Assembly (NCBI GenBank): GCA_030699125.1
Contig: JAUYKM010000011.1
Coordinates: 100,937-150,164, forward strand
DNA: 49,228 nt
Direction: 5' to 3'
Source: Candidatus Daviesbacteria bacterium
GTDB taxonomy: Bacteria; Patescibacteriota; Microgenomatia; Daviesbacterales; UBA10151
Positions 1-11,815 of the stretch are shown in pieces (positions within the stretch are counted from its first letter, which is position 1; each line of letters starts with the position of its first letter). The position numbers were made by a program, and so were the translations under genes. The notes under the pieces are model-generated. The model searched no databases, was not told the origin of the DNA, and was given only the letters and a program-made list of their open reading frames with translations.

Positions 1-1599
1 CAAAATATCTATCTTATCCTTTTTAAACTCACCCATCACTTTTTCTTTATCTTTACTGCTTAGTCTACCGTGTAAAAGGCCCAATCTTAACTTAGGTAAC
101 ACTTTAGTTTTTAACTTTTTAAATTCCTCTGTAGCGGCCCTGGCAGATTGTATTGTTTCAGAAAGATCAATTAAGGGTGTAATAACGTAGGCTTGGTCCC
201 CTTCCTTAATTTTTTTCTCAATAAACTTATAAGCATCATTTCTTTTTGATGAAGGTACTACATATGTTTTTACTCTTAGTCTTTCCTTGGGCAGCTCATC
301 AATGACAGATAAATCCAGATCTCCGTAAAGGGTAAGTGCCACAGTTCTGGGGATGGGGGTGGCAGTCATGGTCAAAAAGTGCGGCAGTTTGGCCCGGTTT
401 CTCAAAAAGCTTCTTTGTTCCACCCCAAACCTTTGCTGTTCATCAACAATAATAAGTCCCACATCAGAGATATTTAATTTGGATGAAAGTAGCGCATGAG
501 TGCCCACTATCACATCACTACTTTCCACGCTTTTTTTTGATCCGGTATAAATGCCCACCTTGATCCCAAATGGCGTCAAAAGTTTAGAGATTGTCTCATA
601 ATGCTGAAAGGTTAGTATCTCTGTTGGGGCCATAAATAGAGTTCGCAATCCATTTTTATAGACAAGGTATGCGATAAGTGTTGCCACCACAGTTTTTCCG
701 GACCCCACCTCTCCCTGCAAAAGCCTGTTCATAGGATGGGTTTTCTTAAGATCATTTAAAATTTCCTGTAAAACTCTTTCTTGGGCGCCTGTTAATTCAA
801 AGGGAAGTTTTTTTATAAATTCCTTAAGAAAAAGTTTATTAATCTTTAAAGGATGGATCAGCGGTTTTTTCTGCCATGCTAACCTCACTTTTTGAGTGGC
901 CAAAGATACAAAAAATAACTCGTCAAAACCTAATCTTTCTCTGGATTTTTCTACCTCCTGCCAATTTTGGGGAAAATGAATTTGATGGAGGGCTTGAGAA
1001 AGATCCAGCATGTCTGCCTTGATAATTTTAGGTAAAGGATCGTCAATTTTCTCAATTACTTGTGGCAGAACTTGAGAAATTTTGGTTCTAAACCAGCGGG
1101 AGGTTAACTTTTCCGTCTCAGGATATACAGCAACTAACTTTCCTGTATGAAGCGGCTGATGACTGACAGCTGTGGGCCCCCGTAGGGGAAGAAGACTTTC
1201 TAATTTTTCCCATTTAGGCATTATAATTGATAGTTTATTCTTATACTTGGCCATCTTGCCTGAAATCTGCAGTCTGTCCCCTACTTGAATCTGTTTTGCC
1301 AACCATGACTGATTAAACCAGGTGAGAGTAATAGGAGTGGTTTCGTCATTAAAAATAGCTTGTGTAAGAACTTTCCTGGCTCTGGTGTAAACATTTTTAA
1401 TGGACCAGATTTCCCCCTGCAGGGTGACAATCTGACCAATTTGCGTATCCTTGGCTGTTGACATGGCGGAAAAATCATCATAGCGGAAAGGAAAATGATA
1501 AATTAAATCTTCTAAAGTGTTTAGATTTAGTCTTTTTAGTTTAAAGATAAGAGATGGACCAATGCCTGTAAGGTAAGATAAAGATGTATGAAGATCCAT
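1..1599 (-). CDS. recG: ATP-dependent DNA helicase RecG, 3' end cut by window edge
   Basis: RecG remodels stalled replication forks and branched DNA. The frame is open for 533 codons from ATG at 1599 to the window edge. The N-terminal wedge/OB region (about residues 1-230) contains YHFPFRYDDF. It is followed by an SF2 helicase with Walker A GEVGSGKT (about 296-303), the DExx box DEQQRFGVEQR (RecG normally has DEQHRFG) and the TATPIPRT motif. The visible part ends at LHGRLSSKDKEKVMGEF in the second RecA-like domain, so about 150 residues are missing. A 34-codon membrane peptide lies 19 nt upstream on the same strand and may be co-transcribed. The family call is secure. Confidence 0.96.
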   Translation of the reverse strand, partial: MDLHTSLSYLTGIGPSLIFKLKRLNLNTLEDLIYHFPFRYDDFSAMSTAKDTQIGQIVTLQGEIWSIKNVYTRARKVLTQAIFNDETTPITLTWFNQSWLAKQIQVGDRLQISGKMAKYKNKLSIIMPKWEKLESLLPLRGPTAVSHQPLHTGKLVAVYPETEKLTSRWFRTKISQVLPQVIEKIDDPLPKIIKADMLDLSQALHQIHFPQNWQEVEKSRERLGFDELFFVSLATQKVRLAWQKKPLIHPLKINKLFLKEFIKKLPFELTGAQERVLQEILNDLKKTHPMNRLLQGEVGSGKTVVATLIAYLVYKNGLRTLFMAPTEILTFQHYETISKLLTPFGIKVGIYTGSKKSVESSDVIVGTHALLSSKLNISDVGLIIVDEQQRFGVEQRSFLRNRAKLPHFLTMTATPIPRTVALTLYGDLDLSVIDELPKERLRVKTYVVPSSKRNDAYKFIEKKIKEGDQAYVITPLIDLSETIQSARAATEEFKKLKTKVLPKLRLGLLHGRLSSKDKEKVMGEFKKDKIDIL

Positions 1600-1618
1600 A
1601 TGCGGATTTTACACCTTT

Positions 1619-1723
1619 TTAAAGTGCGGTCAAAAGTGGTAGAAGAGAAAAGATCAGGATGGCAAATCCGGCAATCACAGAGAGGATTATCCAAAATATC
1701 CTAAACTTTTTTGAGTACATCAT
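1619..1723 (-). CDS. 34-residue single-pass membrane peptide upstream of recG
   Basis: The frame reads MMYSKKFRIF, then a hydrophobic stretch (WIILSVIAGFAILIFSLLP), and stops 19 nt before recG. A basic N-terminus followed by one membrane helix is a plausible small membrane protein. Similar tiny peptides are, from memory, common in Patescibacteria. There is no clear Shine-Dalgarno sequence and the start could be either of two adjacent ATGs. Function unknown. Confidence 0.5.
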   Translation of the reverse strand: MMYSKKFRIFWIILSVIAGFAILIFSLLPLLTAL

Positions 1724-1756
1724 AAAAAGATATTAAATATATAATTACCATAATAT

Positions 1757-1785
1757 TTGAAAACTTTAAAGTCCTAAGTTATAAT
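1757..1785 (+). promoter_or_regulatory. Near-consensus sigma70 promoter, leaderless start
   Basis: TTGAAA (1757-1762) and TATAAT (1780-1785) are separated by 17 bp. The ATG of the next gene lies at 1794, 8 nt after the -10 box, so the transcript would begin at or very near the start codon. There is no room for a Shine-Dalgarno sequence. Clearest example of a pattern repeated through the window. Confidence 0.75.
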
Positions 1786-1793
1786 TGATCGCT

Positions 1794-2111
1794 ATGGAAA
1801 TGGAAAAATTTGGAGGAAATAGAAACCCAGAAGAACCTGGTAATAGCGTAGAACTTAAGGCACCATCTTATAATCCCCGACATAATGAGAACGAAATTAC
1901 AGATAAATTAGGCCGCCAGATTAAGTGCATAATTACCAGTGGAATAGTAGGATTAATAACAGGATTATCATTAGGAGTTGTGATAACTTCTCAAGTTGAA
2001 TTACCCAGTAGGTTGGCTTACGTTCTATCTCTTGGGATTGCCGGGATGCTAATAGGAACAGTTGTGGGAGCTGTAATAGAAAACTGGACAGCTCCTAAGA
2101 TTAATGATTAG
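1794..2111 (+). CDS. Small two-helix membrane protein, unknown
   Basis: 105 residues. A polar N-terminal half (about 1-44) is followed by two Gly-rich hydrophobic helices (about 46-66 and 75-95; GIVGLITGLSLGVVI and LSLGIAGMLIGTVVG) and a short tail. ATG at 1794 is preferred over an in-frame TTG at 1785 because the latter overlaps the TATAAT box. The 3' end overlaps the convergent tyrS by 11 nt. The Gly-zipper helices resemble glycine-zipper membrane proteins, but no family can be named. Confidence 0.6.
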   Translation: MEMEKFGGNRNPEEPGNSVELKAPSYNPRHNENEITDKLGRQIKCIITSGIVGLITGLSLGVVITSQVELPSRLAYVLSLGIAGMLIGTVVGAVIENWTAPKIND

Positions 2112-3276
2112 TTAACTTTTCTATTTCTTCCAACCCCTTTTTTCTTTCTGGATCTTCAAAGTATTTGCGGGCTGGTTCCAGTTTTTTAATTAACCACTCA
2201 GCCACAGCTGATTTTAAATCCTGTGGATGTAAATTTTTATCTGCATAATCCTTTTCTAACTCCTCATAATTTGAATAACTTAAATCCCCTCCCCATTTTT
2301 CATCACGTTTAATTGTCAAGATTACGCCAGTGTTTAGGTTCGACCTTGGTTGAGGTTCGACCTTGGTTGAGGACGAACCTGAACGGTCGTAGAAGATTAG
2401 GTATTTAGTCCAGTTTAAAATAGGATTTCCTTCTACCTGTCCTTCAGGTGCATAAGCTTCATTTATTTTTTGTTTTATTTCCTCTGGACTGTTATGGATA
2501 GTTATTCCACTGCCAGGTTTGGATTTACTCATCTTATTTTTCATGGCCACCTCGTCTGCTTCACCTCCCCCATCAACTGGCCCAGATAAACTTAGTAAAA
2601 TTGGATGATGGATAGCAACTGGTTTAATCCGGTTACCTTTAGCATCTTTAAGTGGGTTAGTTCTAATCTGCAGCGCTGCATCCCGTGCAATTACATGTAC
2701 TTTTCTTTGATCAATTCCTGCATGAGCAATATTTGCTTGGAGTAAAAAAATATCTGCCGCCTGCATAATTGGATAGAATAGTTTATCTGTTGGCATAGAA
2801 TCATCTGATGCCTCCCTACCCATTATTGTTATTGATCTTTTTGTCCTGGCGACAGTTGTAGTTTTTGCAGCTTCCAGCATAGTCTGCCAAAAAGATGGAT
2901 TTTGGGCATAAGTTTCTGAAGTAAGCTTAAAAATTAATTTTTCCGGATCTCCGCCAATGCATAAAAATAGAGCCTTCATGGCTTCCCTAAAATATTCGTT
3001 TGCCATTCTTTTAATAGTTTCAATATTCCCATCCAATTTATCATTAATAGCTGAATGCAAATCTGCCATCCAAATAACTGTTTCTGCTCCCACGTCCTGT
3101 AGATCCTTTACTTTAAGCAAAGTAAACAAATAACCTAAATGTAGCTTCCCGGAGATTTCAAAGCCGATATAGTGTTTAAGTGGAGTTCCGGATTCAATTA
3201 AAGATTTTAGCTCATTTTCAGTTAAAACTTCCTCCAGATTTCTAATAATTAATTTATATTTTTCTTCATTAGTCAT
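2101..3276 (-). CDS. tyrS: Tyrosyl-tRNA synthetase, archaeal/eukaryotic type
   Basis: Charges tRNA-Tyr. 391 residues, class I fold. The signature HYIGFEISGKLHLGY (about 35-49) and YPIMQAADI...GIDQRKVH match the archaeal/eukaryotic TyrRS pattern (Methanocaldococcus YIGFEPSGKIHLGH and YPIMQVNDI...GMEQRKIH, recalled), not bacterial TyrRS. The second class I motif is KMSKSK, followed by the family's EGNPI and HPMDLK-like blocks (HPQDLK). The tRNA-Tyr at 20439-20511 also has archaeal-type features. A stretch at about 299-314 (SGSSSTKVEPQPRSN) is translated from a palindromic repeat at 2336-2380 and looks like an insertion. A TAATAT box 6 nt before the ATG suggests a leaderless mRNA. TrpRS is the other possibility but fits less well. 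Confidence 0.9.
   Translation of the reverse strand: MTNEEKYKLIIRNLEEVLTENELKSLIESGTPLKHYIGFEISGKLHLGYLFTLLKVKDLQDVGAETVIWMADLHSAINDKLDGNIETIKRMANEYFREAMKALFLCIGGDPEKLIFKLTSETYAQNPSFWQTMLEAAKTTTVARTKRSITIMGREASDDSMPTDKLFYPIMQAADIFLLQANIAHAGIDQRKVHVIARDAALQIRTNPLKDAKGNRIKPVAIHHPILLSLSGPVDGGGEADEVAMKNKMSKSKPGSGITIHNSPEEIKQKINEAYAPEGQVEGNPILNWTKYLIFYDRSGSSSTKVEPQPRSNLNTGVILTIKRDEKWGGDLSYSNYEELEKDYADKNLHPQDLKSAVAEWLIKKLEPARKYFEDPERKKGLEEIEKLTNH
2336..2380. repeat. Palindromic repeat family A inside tyrS
   Basis: Two tandem copies of the 17-mer AGGTTCGACCTTGGTTG are closed by an inverted CGAACCT, so the outer arms AGGTTCG/CGAACCT can pair. Related copies lie at 16766-16812 (in a glycosyltransferase) and 32099-32132 (at the gatD 3' end). 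Here it is translated in frame within TyrRS. Confidence 0.8.
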
Positions 3277-3327
3277 ACTTGTATATTAAGAAATACTGGT
3301 GTATTTTACAAGCTATCGCCAGTAGCT

Positions 3328-4899
3328 ATGACGCAAAACCTAACTAAGATATCTCAAGCTCTAATTTCTGCCTACGATAAAGATTATTCATCATTCGATC
3401 AAGAAACCATCTCTGTTAACCCGGTAGTGGCAGAGCTTGCTTCATGGTATGAGAAATTTAGGACTGCCATGGAATACCGGGATGATGAGGTAATTTTGCG
3501 CTCTGCCATTGAAAGAATCCTAAGAAGAAGAATACTTCTAAACGGTTCAGGCGAGAGTGTGGCTGCTCCCTTAATCAGAGAGCTGATCTGGGCAAGGTAC
3601 TTCCCTGACTCTACCATTGCCGAAACTAAAATAATCAGAGTCTCCGAGGCCATAGATTTATACCTTCAATTGGAGTCAGCCATCAATAAGAAACATAAGT
3701 TAAATAGAACAACTCTGGGTGAGTGGATTGTTCATCTTCTATCCTCAGAAATTGAAGATATTTTAAAACCCTCTCCGGAAAAAGAAGTGATGGTTAGTTT
3801 TATGTTCAGTATTTTTCAGGATAAGATTCATATTGCAGATGATTCTGAAGAAGCCAAAAATGTGCAGATTTTTATTGGTGTCAGACGAGCTTATGCCAAT
3901 GAGGACTTGGCTCTTTTAAGATTTGCCCTGTTTAAACAATATTTTGGCAAACTCTCAAAAGATAATCTGGATAAAATTGCCCAAGATTTCCCGGAGGGTT
4001 TTCATAAAATTAATGAGTACTTAAAATATCCTCAAAAGGATAAGATCCTAAATTATATCAAGTCTCAAACAATTTCCTTTATTATTTTGGACGATATATT
4101 AAAAAAGAATAAGGGCAGAAATTTTACTTTATTTTCAGATAAAGACAAACTAAATTTGGAAATTATTAATGCGTGTACATCCCGTTACCAAGTAGTGGTC
4201 AGAAAAGTGGGCCGTGCCATTATCCGCTCAATTATTTTTATACTTCTTACCAAAGCTTTGTTTGCCTTGTTTGTGGAAGGAGCAGTTGATAGATATTTAT
4301 ACGGACAGGTAATTTGGTCAACGCTGGTTCTAAACACCCTCACTCCGCCGATCCTCATGGCTATGGTGGGGTTTTTCATTGAAACACCGGGCAGGGAAAA
4401 CTCTTACAAAATTATGCATAAAATAAACTCGATTCTCGTGGATGAAAATCCCAACCTAAATTCACCCCTTAATATAAAAAGAAAAACTTCCAAAACAGAT
4501 CCGCTTTTGGGTGGGTTGTTTGTAATACTTTGGTTACTTACTTTTGTTGTGAGCCTGGGTACAGTAATTTTTTTCCTAACTAGAATGGGAGTAAATCCTC
4601 TATCTCAGGTAGTATTTATTTTCTTTTTGGCAATTGTGTCATTTTTAGCTTTTAGGATACAAAGGACAGCCAATATGTATATTTTAAGGGATAAAAAAGA
4701 GGGTCTGGGATCCATGCTTTTTGACTTTTTCTTTATGCCTTTTATATACGCGGGAAGAAGATTAACTACTGCTTTTTCTCAGATAAACATTCTCCTATTT
4801 ATTTTTGATTATATAATTGAGGCCCCCTTTAAAGGAATAGTGTCCTTTTTTGAACAATGGCTCCTGTTTTTAAGAACCCAAAGAGAAAAACTTGACTGA
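3328..4899 (+). CDS. Large membrane protein with soluble N-terminal half, unknown
   Basis: 523 residues. The N-terminal ~290 residues are mostly alpha-helical and charged. About four hydrophobic segments follow between residues 295 and 450 (IIRSIIFILLTKALFALFV, LVLNTLTPPILMAMVGFF, LFVILWLLTFVVSLGTVIFF, VVFIFFLAIVSFLAF). A further C-terminal hydrophobic/amphipathic region ends in a basic tail. Not recognised; possibly a lineage-specific conserved protein. It is divergent from tyrS and lies just upstream of the ATP synthase operon, with no evidence that it belongs to it. Confidence 0.75.
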   Translation: MTQNLTKISQALISAYDKDYSSFDQETISVNPVVAELASWYEKFRTAMEYRDDEVILRSAIERILRRRILLNGSGESVAAPLIRELIWARYFPDSTIAETKIIRVSEAIDLYLQLESAINKKHKLNRTTLGEWIVHLLSSEIEDILKPSPEKEVMVSFMFSIFQDKIHIADDSEEAKNVQIFIGVRRAYANEDLALLRFALFKQYFGKLSKDNLDKIAQDFPEGFHKINEYLKYPQKDKILNYIKSQTISFIILDDILKKNKGRNFTLFSDKDKLNLEIINACTSRYQVVVRKVGRAIIRSIIFILLTKALFALFVEGAVDRYLYGQVIWSTLVLNTLTPPILMAMVGFFIETPGRENSYKIMHKINSILVDENPNLNSPLNIKRKTSKTDPLLGGLFVILWLLTFVVSLGTVIFFLTRMGVNPLSQVVFIFFLAIVSFLAFRIQRTANMYILRDKKEGLGSMLFDFFFMPFIYAGRRLTTAFSQINILLFIFDYIIEAPFKGIVSFFEQWLLFLRTQREKLD

Positions 4900-4951
4900 T
4901 TTTAAAAGCTTCTTGTAAAATGATCCATTAAGTTGAGATAATATTAATATA

Positions 4952-4976
4952 GATTCCCGCCTTCGCGGGAATGACA
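4952..4976. repeat. Palindromic repeat family B (half element) at the atpB start
   Basis: ATTCCCGC-CTTC-GCGGGAAT followed by GACA, the same core as the right arm of the in-frame element in atpG at 8790-8812. It supplies the upstream ATG (4971) of atpB, so either atpB starts inside the repeat or the true start is the ATG at 4983. Confidence 0.75.
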
Positions 4977-4982
4977 AAGAAG

Positions 4983-5741
4983 ATGGAACATGCAATTGTT
5001 TTAAAGCCGGAAATTTTGGGATTTTATAACATAAATGTTGCGGGCTTCGCCCTAAAAAATTTGCCCATTACCAATACCCTTTTGGTATCTTGGTTAGCTA
5101 TGATTATTTTGATAATTATCTCCCTTGTGGCAACTTGGAAACTAAAAGCTGTGCCTTCAAAATTACAGAATTTTTTTGAAATGATTATTGAATTTGGCTA
5201 TCAGACTGTAGAGGATTTATCCGGATCCAAAAAAGCCAAAGTTTTTTTTCCGATTGTGATGACCTTTTTTTTATTTATTCTTACTGCAAACTGGATGGGA
5301 CTTCTGCCCGGTTTTGGCACTCTTACCTTGAGCCAGAAACCACTTCTTCGCTCCATTAATTCGGATCTAAACATGACTTTAGCATTAGCTTTAGTATCAG
5401 CCGCTCTTACCCATATTTTTGCCATAAAATATTTAGGGTTGGGGAATTATTTAAAAAGATGGTTCTCTTTACAACTTTTTCCGGTCTTTCTATTTGTGGG
5501 ATTTTTGGAGATAATTTCAGAGATTACCAAGGTGATATCCTTATCCTTTCGACTTTTTGGTAATATCTTTGCCGGAGAGGTAGTACTCTCAACTGTCTCT
5601 TCCATCTTTGCTTTTGTGGTTCCTCTCCCTTTTTATTTTTTGGAAATTATTGTAGGATTTGTACAGGCGGCTGTTTTTATGATGCTGACCTTGGTTTTTA
5701 TGGTAATTTTATCTGAAAAACACGCTGCAGAGGAGCATTAA
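4983..5741 (+). CDS. atpB: ATP synthase Fo subunit a
   Basis: Forms the two proton half-channels of the Fo motor. About 252 residues with five to six membrane helices. Diagnostic subunit a regions are visible: NWMGLLPGFG, and the helix with the essential arginine, SLSFRLFGNIFAGEV. It begins the operon atpB-E-F-H-A-G-D. ATG at 4983 (MEHAIV) is preferred because the ATG at 4971 lies in a dispersed repeat, but the longer 256-residue form cannot be excluded. Confidence 0.95.
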   Translation: MEHAIVLKPEILGFYNINVAGFALKNLPITNTLLVSWLAMIILIIISLVATWKLKAVPSKLQNFFEMIIEFGYQTVEDLSGSKKAKVFFPIVMTFFLFILTANWMGLLPGFGTLTLSQKPLLRSINSDLNMTLALALVSAALTHIFAIKYLGLGNYLKRWFSLQLFPVFLFVGFLEIISEITKVISLSFRLFGNIFAGEVVLSTVSSIFAFVVPLPFYFLEIIVGFVQAAVFMMLTLVFMVILSEKHAAEEH

Positions 5742-5764
5742 TAACAAGAAAGGAGGATAGCTAA

Positions 5765-6043
<279 letters not shown>

Positions 6044-6049
6044 ATTCAT

Positions 6050-6544
6050 ATGGAAATTTTAAATCAATTCGGTATAAGTCCCATACTTTTGGCAGCGCAA
6101 GTTGTCAATTTTTTCATCCTGCTCTTTATCTTAAAAAAACTTTTATATAATCCAATTCTAAAGGTTTTAGAAACCAGAAAGAAAAAGATTGAAGAGAGTT
6201 TAAAAAATGCGCAGGAAATTGAACTAAAATTACAAGCAACTGAAGAACAGTCAGAAAAGATTATTGAGAAAACTTTAAAACAAAGTCAGCAAATTCTAGA
6301 TGAGACAAAAGAAGCATCATCACAAATGCTGGATGATGCAAAAAATACAGCTGCAGAAATCATAACTAAGGCCAATGAACAGGCAATCGAGCTGAAAAAA
6401 GCTGAATATATGAAGCTCGAGCAAGAGGTAAAGGAGAATGCGGCTTCTTTAGTGAGTTTAGTTTTTGAAAAAGTTATCGGTAAGAGGATCACCAGTGAAG
6501 ATCAAAAAGCACTGATTGAAAAAGAGGTCAAGAATTTATCATGA
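6050..6544 (+). CDS. atpF: ATP synthase Fo subunit b
   Basis: 164 residues: one N-terminal membrane helix (PILLAAQVVNFFILLFIL), then a long charged coiled coil (about 35-150), the stator stalk linking Fo to F1. ATG at 6050 is chosen because the membrane helix then starts near the N-terminus as in the family; the longer upstream frame is repeat-derived. The stop overlaps the atpH start (ATGA). Confidence 0.95.
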   Translation: MEILNQFGISPILLAAQVVNFFILLFILKKLLYNPILKVLETRKKKIEESLKNAQEIELKLQATEEQSEKIIEKTLKQSQQILDETKEASSQMLDDAKNTAAEIITKANEQAIELKKAEYMKLEQEVKENAASLVSLVFEKVIGKRITSEDQKALIEKEVKNLS

Positions 6545-6942
6545 AAAAAAACAAAGATTTAAAAAAATTAGTAGAGATTTGTTGTAGATCCTGTTTTCAT
6601 GAAGGGAGGATTAATGAGAAAAAGGCTTTGAGTATCTTAAAAGATCTCAAATCTCTCCCCCGCTCCCAGGCAATCTTTGCAGTTTCTGAATTTCTAAAGG
6701 GTTTGAAAAAAAGACAAGATCAGGCCACACTGGTGATAGAATCCTCTGTTCCTTTATCAAAACCTCAATACCGCAGTATAGTGAAAAAAATGAAAAAAGA
6801 ATTTTTAATAAATGAGGCAAAAAATATTGTTAATCCAGAAATTTTGGGCGGATTTAAAATAAAAATCGGCGATACAGTTTTAGACTATTCTCTTTCCAAT
6901 AAGATTTCTCAAGTTAGGGAGGCTATCTCACATCAGATATGA
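6541..6942 (+). CDS. atpH: ATP synthase F1 subunit delta, short
   Basis: 133 residues against about 175 in most bacteria. The C-terminal half is recognisable ([23 protein letters not shown], then [13 protein letters not shown]), matching the conserved GG-rich delta C-terminus. The N-terminal helical domain that caps the alpha subunits is shortened. It overlaps atpF and atpA by 4 nt each, so translation is likely coupled. Confidence 0.88.
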   Translation: MKKNKDLKKLVEICCRSCFHEGRINEKKALSILKDLKSLPRSQAIFAVSEFLKGLKKRQDQATLVIESSVPLSKPQYRSIVKKMKKEFLINEAKNIVNPEILGGFKIKIGDTVLDYSLSNKISQVREAISHQI

Positions 6943-8439
6943 AAGCAGACATCATCTCAAGAATTGAACAAGACATCAAAGGCTTAAAATTACAAGCCAG
7001 CAGACAGAATGTGGGCAAAGTTACAGAAATTGGTGATGGTGTGGCAAGAATTGAAGGTCTATCTGAAGTACTCTCTTCAGAGCTCTTAGATTTTGGAAAA
7101 GGAGTTTTTGGCTTGGCACTAAATTTGGAACAATACAGTGTGGGTGCCGTGATTTTTGGGGATTTTACCAAAATTAAGCAAGGTCAGGAGGTTAAAACTA
7201 CCGGTAAGGTTCTGGAAGTGCCGGCTTCTGAAGCGTTAATTGGCCGGGTAGTAGATGGATTGGGTAGCCCAATTGACGGCAAAGGTGCTATCAAAGCCAA
7301 AACTCAATACCCGGTGGAAAAAATTGCTCCTGGTGTGATTACCCGTCAAGGAGTTAATACTCCCCTTCAAACAGGTATAAAAGCCATTGATGCTTTAATT
7401 CCTATTGGCCGGGGGCAGAGGGAACTTATTATTGGAGATAGAAACACCGGTAAAACCACTATTGCACTGGATACGATCATCAATCAGAAGGACGTCATTT
7501 GTATTTATGTGGCCATTGGGCAAAAAACCTCCAAAATCGCTCAACTGGTATCAAAATTGGAGGAACACGGTGCCATGAAGCACACAATTGTAGTCTCAGC
7601 CTCAGCTTCTGATTCTGCCACCATGCAGTATTTGGCCCCCTATGTAGGTTGTGCTATGGGGGAATATTTTATGGATCAAGGCCGTGATGCCCTTATTGTT
7701 TATGATGATTTATCCAAACATGCAGCCTCTTATCGACAAGTCTCTCTGCTCTTGAGGCGTCCCTCCGGACGTGAGGCATATCCGGGTGATGTTTTCTATC
7801 TTCATTCAAGACTTTTGGAGAGAGCTGCCAGATTAAATAAGGATTTTGGTGGTGGTTCGCTGACTGCCCTTCCTATTATAGAAACTCAGGCAAATGATGT
7901 GTCCGCCTATATTCCCACCAATGTGATCTCTATCACCGATGGACAAATTTATCTTGAGCCGGATCTTTTCTTTGCCGGAGTAAGGCCTGCTCTTAATGTG
8001 GGTATTTCTGTTTCTAGGGTGGGTGGCGCTGCTCAAACTAAAGCCATGAAGAGTGTTGCTGGCCGACTTAAGCTGGATCTGGCCCAATTTAGGGAGCTGC
8101 AAGCTTTTGCCCAATTTGCTCAGGATTTGGATCCTGCTACAAAACAGCTGATTGAGCGTGGACGCAGAATTACTGAAGTTTTAAAACAACCCCCCCTTTC
8201 CCCTGTGGCGGTTGAAGAGCAGGTGGTGGCTTTATGGGCAGTTACTAATGGATTCATGGATGAGGTGGAAGTAGAAAGAATTAAAGAATTTGAGAATAAA
8301 TATATTCAGCATTTAAAGTTAAGAGAGAAGAAGCTGTTGGGTGAAATAGCTTCTAAGAAAGAGTTGGATGAAAAAATGACTCTTGAGTTAGAAAAGATTA
8401 CAAAAAGCTTTGTTACTACATTTGGGAAAGGGAAAAAGA

Positions 8440-8447
<8 letters not shown>
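6939..8447 (+). CDS. atpA: ATP synthase F1 subunit alpha
   Basis: 502 residues, full length. P-loop GDRNTGKTT (about 168-176), the [16 protein letters not shown] block, [16 protein letters not shown] and [11 protein letters not shown] are all in place. It forms the non-catalytic nucleotide sites of the F1 hexamer. It overlaps atpH by 4 nt and atpG by 8 nt. No repeat insertion is visible in this gene, unlike atpG and atpD. Confidence 0.97.
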
Positions 8448-10795
<2,348 letters not shown>

Positions 10796-10799
10796 GAGA

Positions 10800-11249
10800 C
10801 TAATGTTCGATTACTCCTAAATAAGTTATGCGATTTCTAGGGGTACAACTTCGTTGCAGTATTCCTGCAAATGAATCAGGGCGATATAAATGATTAGGTG
10901 AGACAAGTTCTAAACGAAATGAAACAGCAGGTCTTATAGGAGTACTTACTCTGGTTGAGAAAACCTTTCCTAATTCATTAATCTGTTTAGATTGTGCTAA
11001 TGAGCTTAAATCTATAGGAGCAGGCCAAAGAAGGTAAACTGCTAGGTGAGGTGTCCCAAAGTCTGGGGCAGATCCAGTTATACACATTACTGTATCTTCC
11101 AAAGAGATATTTCTTCTACGGAGATTATGAAAGCCAGTTAGCCTATCAACAACACCTTGCGCACTTTCCTCAGAAAGGGATTTTCTTAATAACCAACCCT
11201 TTATTTTAGAAGATATTGGTTCAGTTTCTCCTACCATATAATTCTCCAC
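10800..11249 (-). CDS. Hypothetical protein in the atpD-atpC gap
   Basis: 149 residues, not recognised; no membrane segment. It contains VVDRLTGFHNLRRRNISLED and later PHLAVYLLWP. The neighbouring 72-residue protein at 11816-12034 has a similar layout (QLTGFHPEVLMQRERDLE, then GPFLLEVYW), so the two look like paralogues or alleles. Both lie convergent to, and a few nt from, a copy of the atpD 3' end. This suggests one duplicated or recombined unit. Confidence 0.6.
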   Translation of the reverse strand: MENYMVGETEPISSKIKGWLLRKSLSEESAQGVVDRLTGFHNLRRRNISLEDTVMCITGSAPDFGTPHLAVYLLWPAPIDLSSLAQSKQINELGKVFSTRVSTPIRPAVSFRLELVSPNHLYRPDSFAGILQRSCTPRNRITYLGVIEH

Positions 11250-11295
11250 GGAAAATATAACACAAGTGTCTCTAAAAGTAAATTTTTGTAGTTTG

Positions 11296-11320
11296 CCACA
11301 ATCATGTAAACTGATTGTGG
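11296..11320. repeat. Perfect 9-bp hairpin at the 3' end of the nuclease-like/DUF2283 pair
   Basis: CCACAATCA and TGATTGTGG with the 7-nt loop TGTAAAC. It is 9 nt downstream (minus strand) of the DUF2283 stop codon. No strong T-tract follows on either strand, so terminator activity is uncertain. Confidence 0.5.
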
Positions 11321-11329
11321 TTTGCCCTT

Positions 11330-11572
11330 TTAAATTAAGGGGTGAAGTTCTACTTCAAAAGGTAAATTTAGCTTAGGAGTTTTCTTGGAAGTTCTCTTAG
11401 AAAAGTTTAGAACTGTAAAACCATTAACCTCTCTGGTTTTTTTGTTCTTCCAAATCACTACATCATCTCCTAACTCTTCAGAGGTATCATCTTTGGTTAA
11501 TTTCCCTCTAGTTAGGTATAAAATATCTCCATCTGTATCATATTCCAATTGAAAATTTTTAATCTTCTTCAT
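11330..11572 (-). CDS. DUF2283-like protein, probable partner of an RNase-like toxin
   Basis: 80 residues. Pattern LEYDTDGDILYLTRG...SEELGDDVVIWKNKKTREVNGFTVLNF is typical of DUF2283 (acidic YDxxxDxLYI strand, then a strand with GFxIxNF). Such proteins are often encoded beside small RNase-like or DUF4258-like genes. It overlaps the preceding gene by 4 nt (ATGA), so translation is coupled. Antitoxin role is inference. Confidence 0.7.
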   Translation of the reverse strand: MKKIKNFQLEYDTDGDILYLTRGKLTKDDTSEELGDDVVIWKNKKTREVNGFTVLNFSKRTSKKTPKLNLPFEVELHPLI

Positions 11573-11742
11573 ATTTTCTCCAATATAGCATCACTTCTAT
11601 TGCTATACCTTATTTCTTTTGGTCTTTCTAAAACATCTTTTAGATGAACAGAATAGTCTTCCATAATTGGATGATGTTGGATAATATGAGCTTTTCTTTC
11701 TGGAGTTAATGCAACAAAACCTATTTTAGTTTTGAATTTCAC
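11569..11742 (-). CDS. Short nuclease-toxin-like protein, probably truncated
   Basis: 57 residues from a GTG start. VALTPERKAHIIQHHPIMEDYSVHLKDVLERPKEI resembles the N-terminal half of small phage-type RNase-like proteins (pattern LTxERxxHIxxxHPE...Y...I.x.L.xPxxI) usually encoded just before DUF2283. The C-terminal beta strands expected in that family are absent: the frame stops after RSDAILEKI. It may therefore be an inactive or trimmed toxin. Confidence 0.5.
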   Translation of the reverse strand: MKFKTKIGFVALTPERKAHIIQHHPIMEDYSVHLKDVLERPKEIRYSNRSDAILEKI

Positions 11743-11757
11743 AATTAAATATTAACA

Positions 11758-11809
11758 CAAAGTCTGAACAGTCCTTCTACATGGTTGGAACTATAGAAGA
11801 AGTTAAGTA
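11758..11809 (+). pseudogene. Detached second copy of the atpD 3' end
   Basis: Reads [16 protein letters not shown] and stops; the intact atpD ends [16 protein letters not shown]. About three quarters of the bases match over ~48 nt, including a 17-nt identical block. No start codon or upstream F1 sequence precedes it. It marks the old or donor junction of an insertion or recombination at the atpD 3' end. Confidence 0.75.
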
Positions 11810-11815
11810 GAGTGT

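Noticed and set aside
4971-4982. Upstream ATG of atpB as certain start
   Set aside because: It lies in a dispersed palindrome; the ATG at 4983 gives a standard start, though the longer form is not excluded.
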